Shown: positions 6,614-7,507 of the stretch, one piece after another
Numbering within the stretch: the stretch's first letter is position 1
How the letters are laid out: the number at the start of each line of letters is the position of its first letter
NCBI GenBank assembly: GCA_965658355.1
Contig: CBFHRX010000051.1
Location: 1-7,507, forward strand
Origin: UBA11891 sp965658355
Lineage (GTDB): Bacteria > Bacteroidota > Bacteroidia > Flavobacteriales > Flavobacteriaceae
Length of the DNA: 7,507 bases
Reading direction: 5' to 3'
Made by a program: the position numbers and the translations under genes
Notes under the pieces: generated by a model
Database searches by the model: none
The model's input: only the letters and a program-made list of their open reading frames with translations
Told to the model about the DNA's origin: nothing

Positions 6614-6685
6614 TGTCAGGTACTACAGAAGCTGAATGGATTAAAAAAAGAGTCCTTCAGTAGGGCTAGGCAAACAAAAGTGAAG

Positions 6686-7372
6686 ATGAAAAAAGCTCTT
6701 TTTTTGACTTTATTAGTGGGATGTATGTCGCTCTTGGCACAGCCCCTCGAGCTTGAAGGAGATTTGATCTTGATAGAAGGGGATTCTATCCCCAATGCCT
6801 CCGTTCAATTGGAAGAAGTCGTGCTGTTCCCCCCCTTGGAGTTCTCTTCTTATGATGCGGCTAAAGAATATGCATTGCTTCGCTCTCGAACTTTGAAGGT
6901 GTACCCGTATGCAAAACTAGCAGCGGATCGGCTGCAAGTACTCAACGACCGTTTGTTGCAATTAAAAAGAAAGCGGCAAAGGCGAAAATATCTAAAGCGC
7001 TTAGAATCGTTTATATACGATGAGTTTGAACAAGAACTCAAGAAGCTATCGCGTTCGCAAGGGCGTATTTTGATTAAGTTGGTACATCGGCAAACCGGCT
7101 TTACCACCCATGACTTGGTCAAAGAGCTTCGCAATGGGTGGCGTGCTTTTATCTATCAAACAACAGCTTCGTTGTTTCGTCTGACCCTAAAGCAAGAATA
7201 CGACCCTGTCGTCAATAGAGAGGACTACTTGATTGAAGACATTCTGCAACGCGCCTTTGCTGATGGGCTATTGGAGCCACAGGAAACGGCTTTGGACTAT
7301 TCCTTAGATTCGCTCTATAGGATTTGGAAAGACGATAGCCCGAAGCGATTTTTCTTAAAACCGAATAATTAA
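6686..7372 (+). CDS. Secreted DUF4294 domain-containing protein
   Basis: A 228-residue protein of unknown function that I recognise as DUF4294, a family largely confined to Bacteroidota. Residues 1-18 form a type I signal peptide (MKKALFLTLLVGCMSLLA) with likely cleavage before Gln19, the common A-Q junction of this phylum, so the product should be periplasmic. The Cys at residue 13 lies mid-core and is not in a lipobox. The domain spans about residues 50-195. It has a helical region from KVYPYAKLAADRL, a strongly basic stretch (94-105, Lys/Arg-rich) and a conserved core GRILIKLVHRQTG (126-138), followed by WRAFIYQTTASLF. The helical character and basic patch suggest a binding role, but no catalytic motif is visible. 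The frame is open upstream to an ATG at 6578, but the ATG at 6686 alone gives a signal peptide. Divergent from the M42 peptidase gene. Confidence 0.82.
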   Translation: MKKALFLTLLVGCMSLLAQPLELEGDLILIEGDSIPNASVQLEEVVLFPPLEFSSYDAAKEYALLRSRTLKVYPYAKLAADRLQVLNDRLLQLKRKRQRRKYLKRLESFIYDEFEQELKKLSRSQGRILIKLVHRQTGFTTHDLVKELRNGWRAFIYQTTASLFRLTLKQEYDPVVNREDYLIEDILQRAFADGLLEPQETALDYSLDSLYRIWKDDSPKRFFLKPNN

Positions 7373-7434
7373 TTTGCCAGAAAGCATTGATTTTCTTAGC
7401 TTTAAAGTTCCCTCAAAAAAATAATTAATATTTT

Positions 7435-7455
7435 CTATCAAAACAGTTTTGATAG
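7435..7455. promoter_or_regulatory. Perfect palindrome overlapping the -33 element, candidate operator
   Basis: Two 10-base arms, CTATCAAAAC (7435-7444) and GTTTTGATAG (7446-7455), are exact reverse complements around a single A. The right arm contains the TTG of the promoter at 7449-7477. The one-base centre, low G+C and lack of a following T-run make a terminator unlikely; a dimeric repressor or activator site is the better reading. Confidence 0.5.
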
Positions 7456-7477
7456 TGAAAAAAGGGTTTTATATTTG
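7449..7477 (+). promoter_or_regulatory. Bacteroidota-type promoter firing out of the right edge
   Basis: TTG (7449-7451), an 18-base spacer and TATATTTG (7470-7477) match TTG-N17-23-TAnnTTTG in full. Transcription should start near 7484 and run out of the window; the last 20 or so bases (ending in a run of T) contain no start codon. The GCACCCGC just after the -7 element resembles flavobacterial stable-RNA promoters, but the downstream gene cannot be seen. Confidence 0.65.
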
Positions 7478-7507
7478 CACCCGCTTCGAGAGACAACGAC
7501 TGTTTTT

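Noticed and set aside
7381..7403. AAAGC...GCTTT inverted repeat after the DUF4294 gene as its terminator
   Set aside because: Five base pairs with a 13-base loop and no T-tract immediately after is too weak to call.

Overview
This window looks like chromosomal housekeeping DNA from a member of the Bacteroidota, most likely a flavobacterium-like marine or soil lineage. Four things point there. The NusB is over 300 residues long rather than about 140. The nusB / DUF1573 lipoprotein / yajC gene order behind a divergent ABC-transporter gene is one I know from that group. Several upstream regions carry the Bacteroidota promoter pattern TTG-N17-23-TAnnTTTG. Ribosome-binding sites are weak or absent, as is usual there. 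The assignment is by recognition, not by a database search.

Left part (1-2000): the first 18 codons of a probable ABC transporter run off the left edge on the minus strand. Facing away from it is a plus-strand cluster of nusB (transcription antitermination), a DUF1573 lipoprotein with its own promoter inside the end of nusB, and yajC (Sec translocase accessory subunit). The cluster closes with a textbook terminator hairpin with a UUCG loop.

Middle (2002-5432): pyrD encodes a class 2 (quinone-dependent) dihydroorotate dehydrogenase and starts only five bases after that terminator's T-tract. It is followed by a lipoprotein made of LVIVD-type beta-propeller repeats, probably displayed at the cell surface. 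Next is a Tat-exported, xylose-isomerase-like TIM-barrel protein of unknown substrate.

Right part (5433-7507): an M42-family metalloaminopeptidase lies on the minus strand, convergent with the TIM-barrel gene. It is divergent from a secreted DUF4294 protein. The last 133 bases hold no gene but carry a strong Bacteroidota promoter. A perfect 10-bp-arm palindrome overlaps its -33 element, and its transcript leaves the window to the right.

I see no mobile element, CRISPR array, tRNA, rRNA, phage gene or defence system. The content is ordinary. The points worth a second look are regulatory (the palindrome over the last promoter and the terminator pressed against pyrD) and one structural oddity in NusB (a repeated PNWESD segment).
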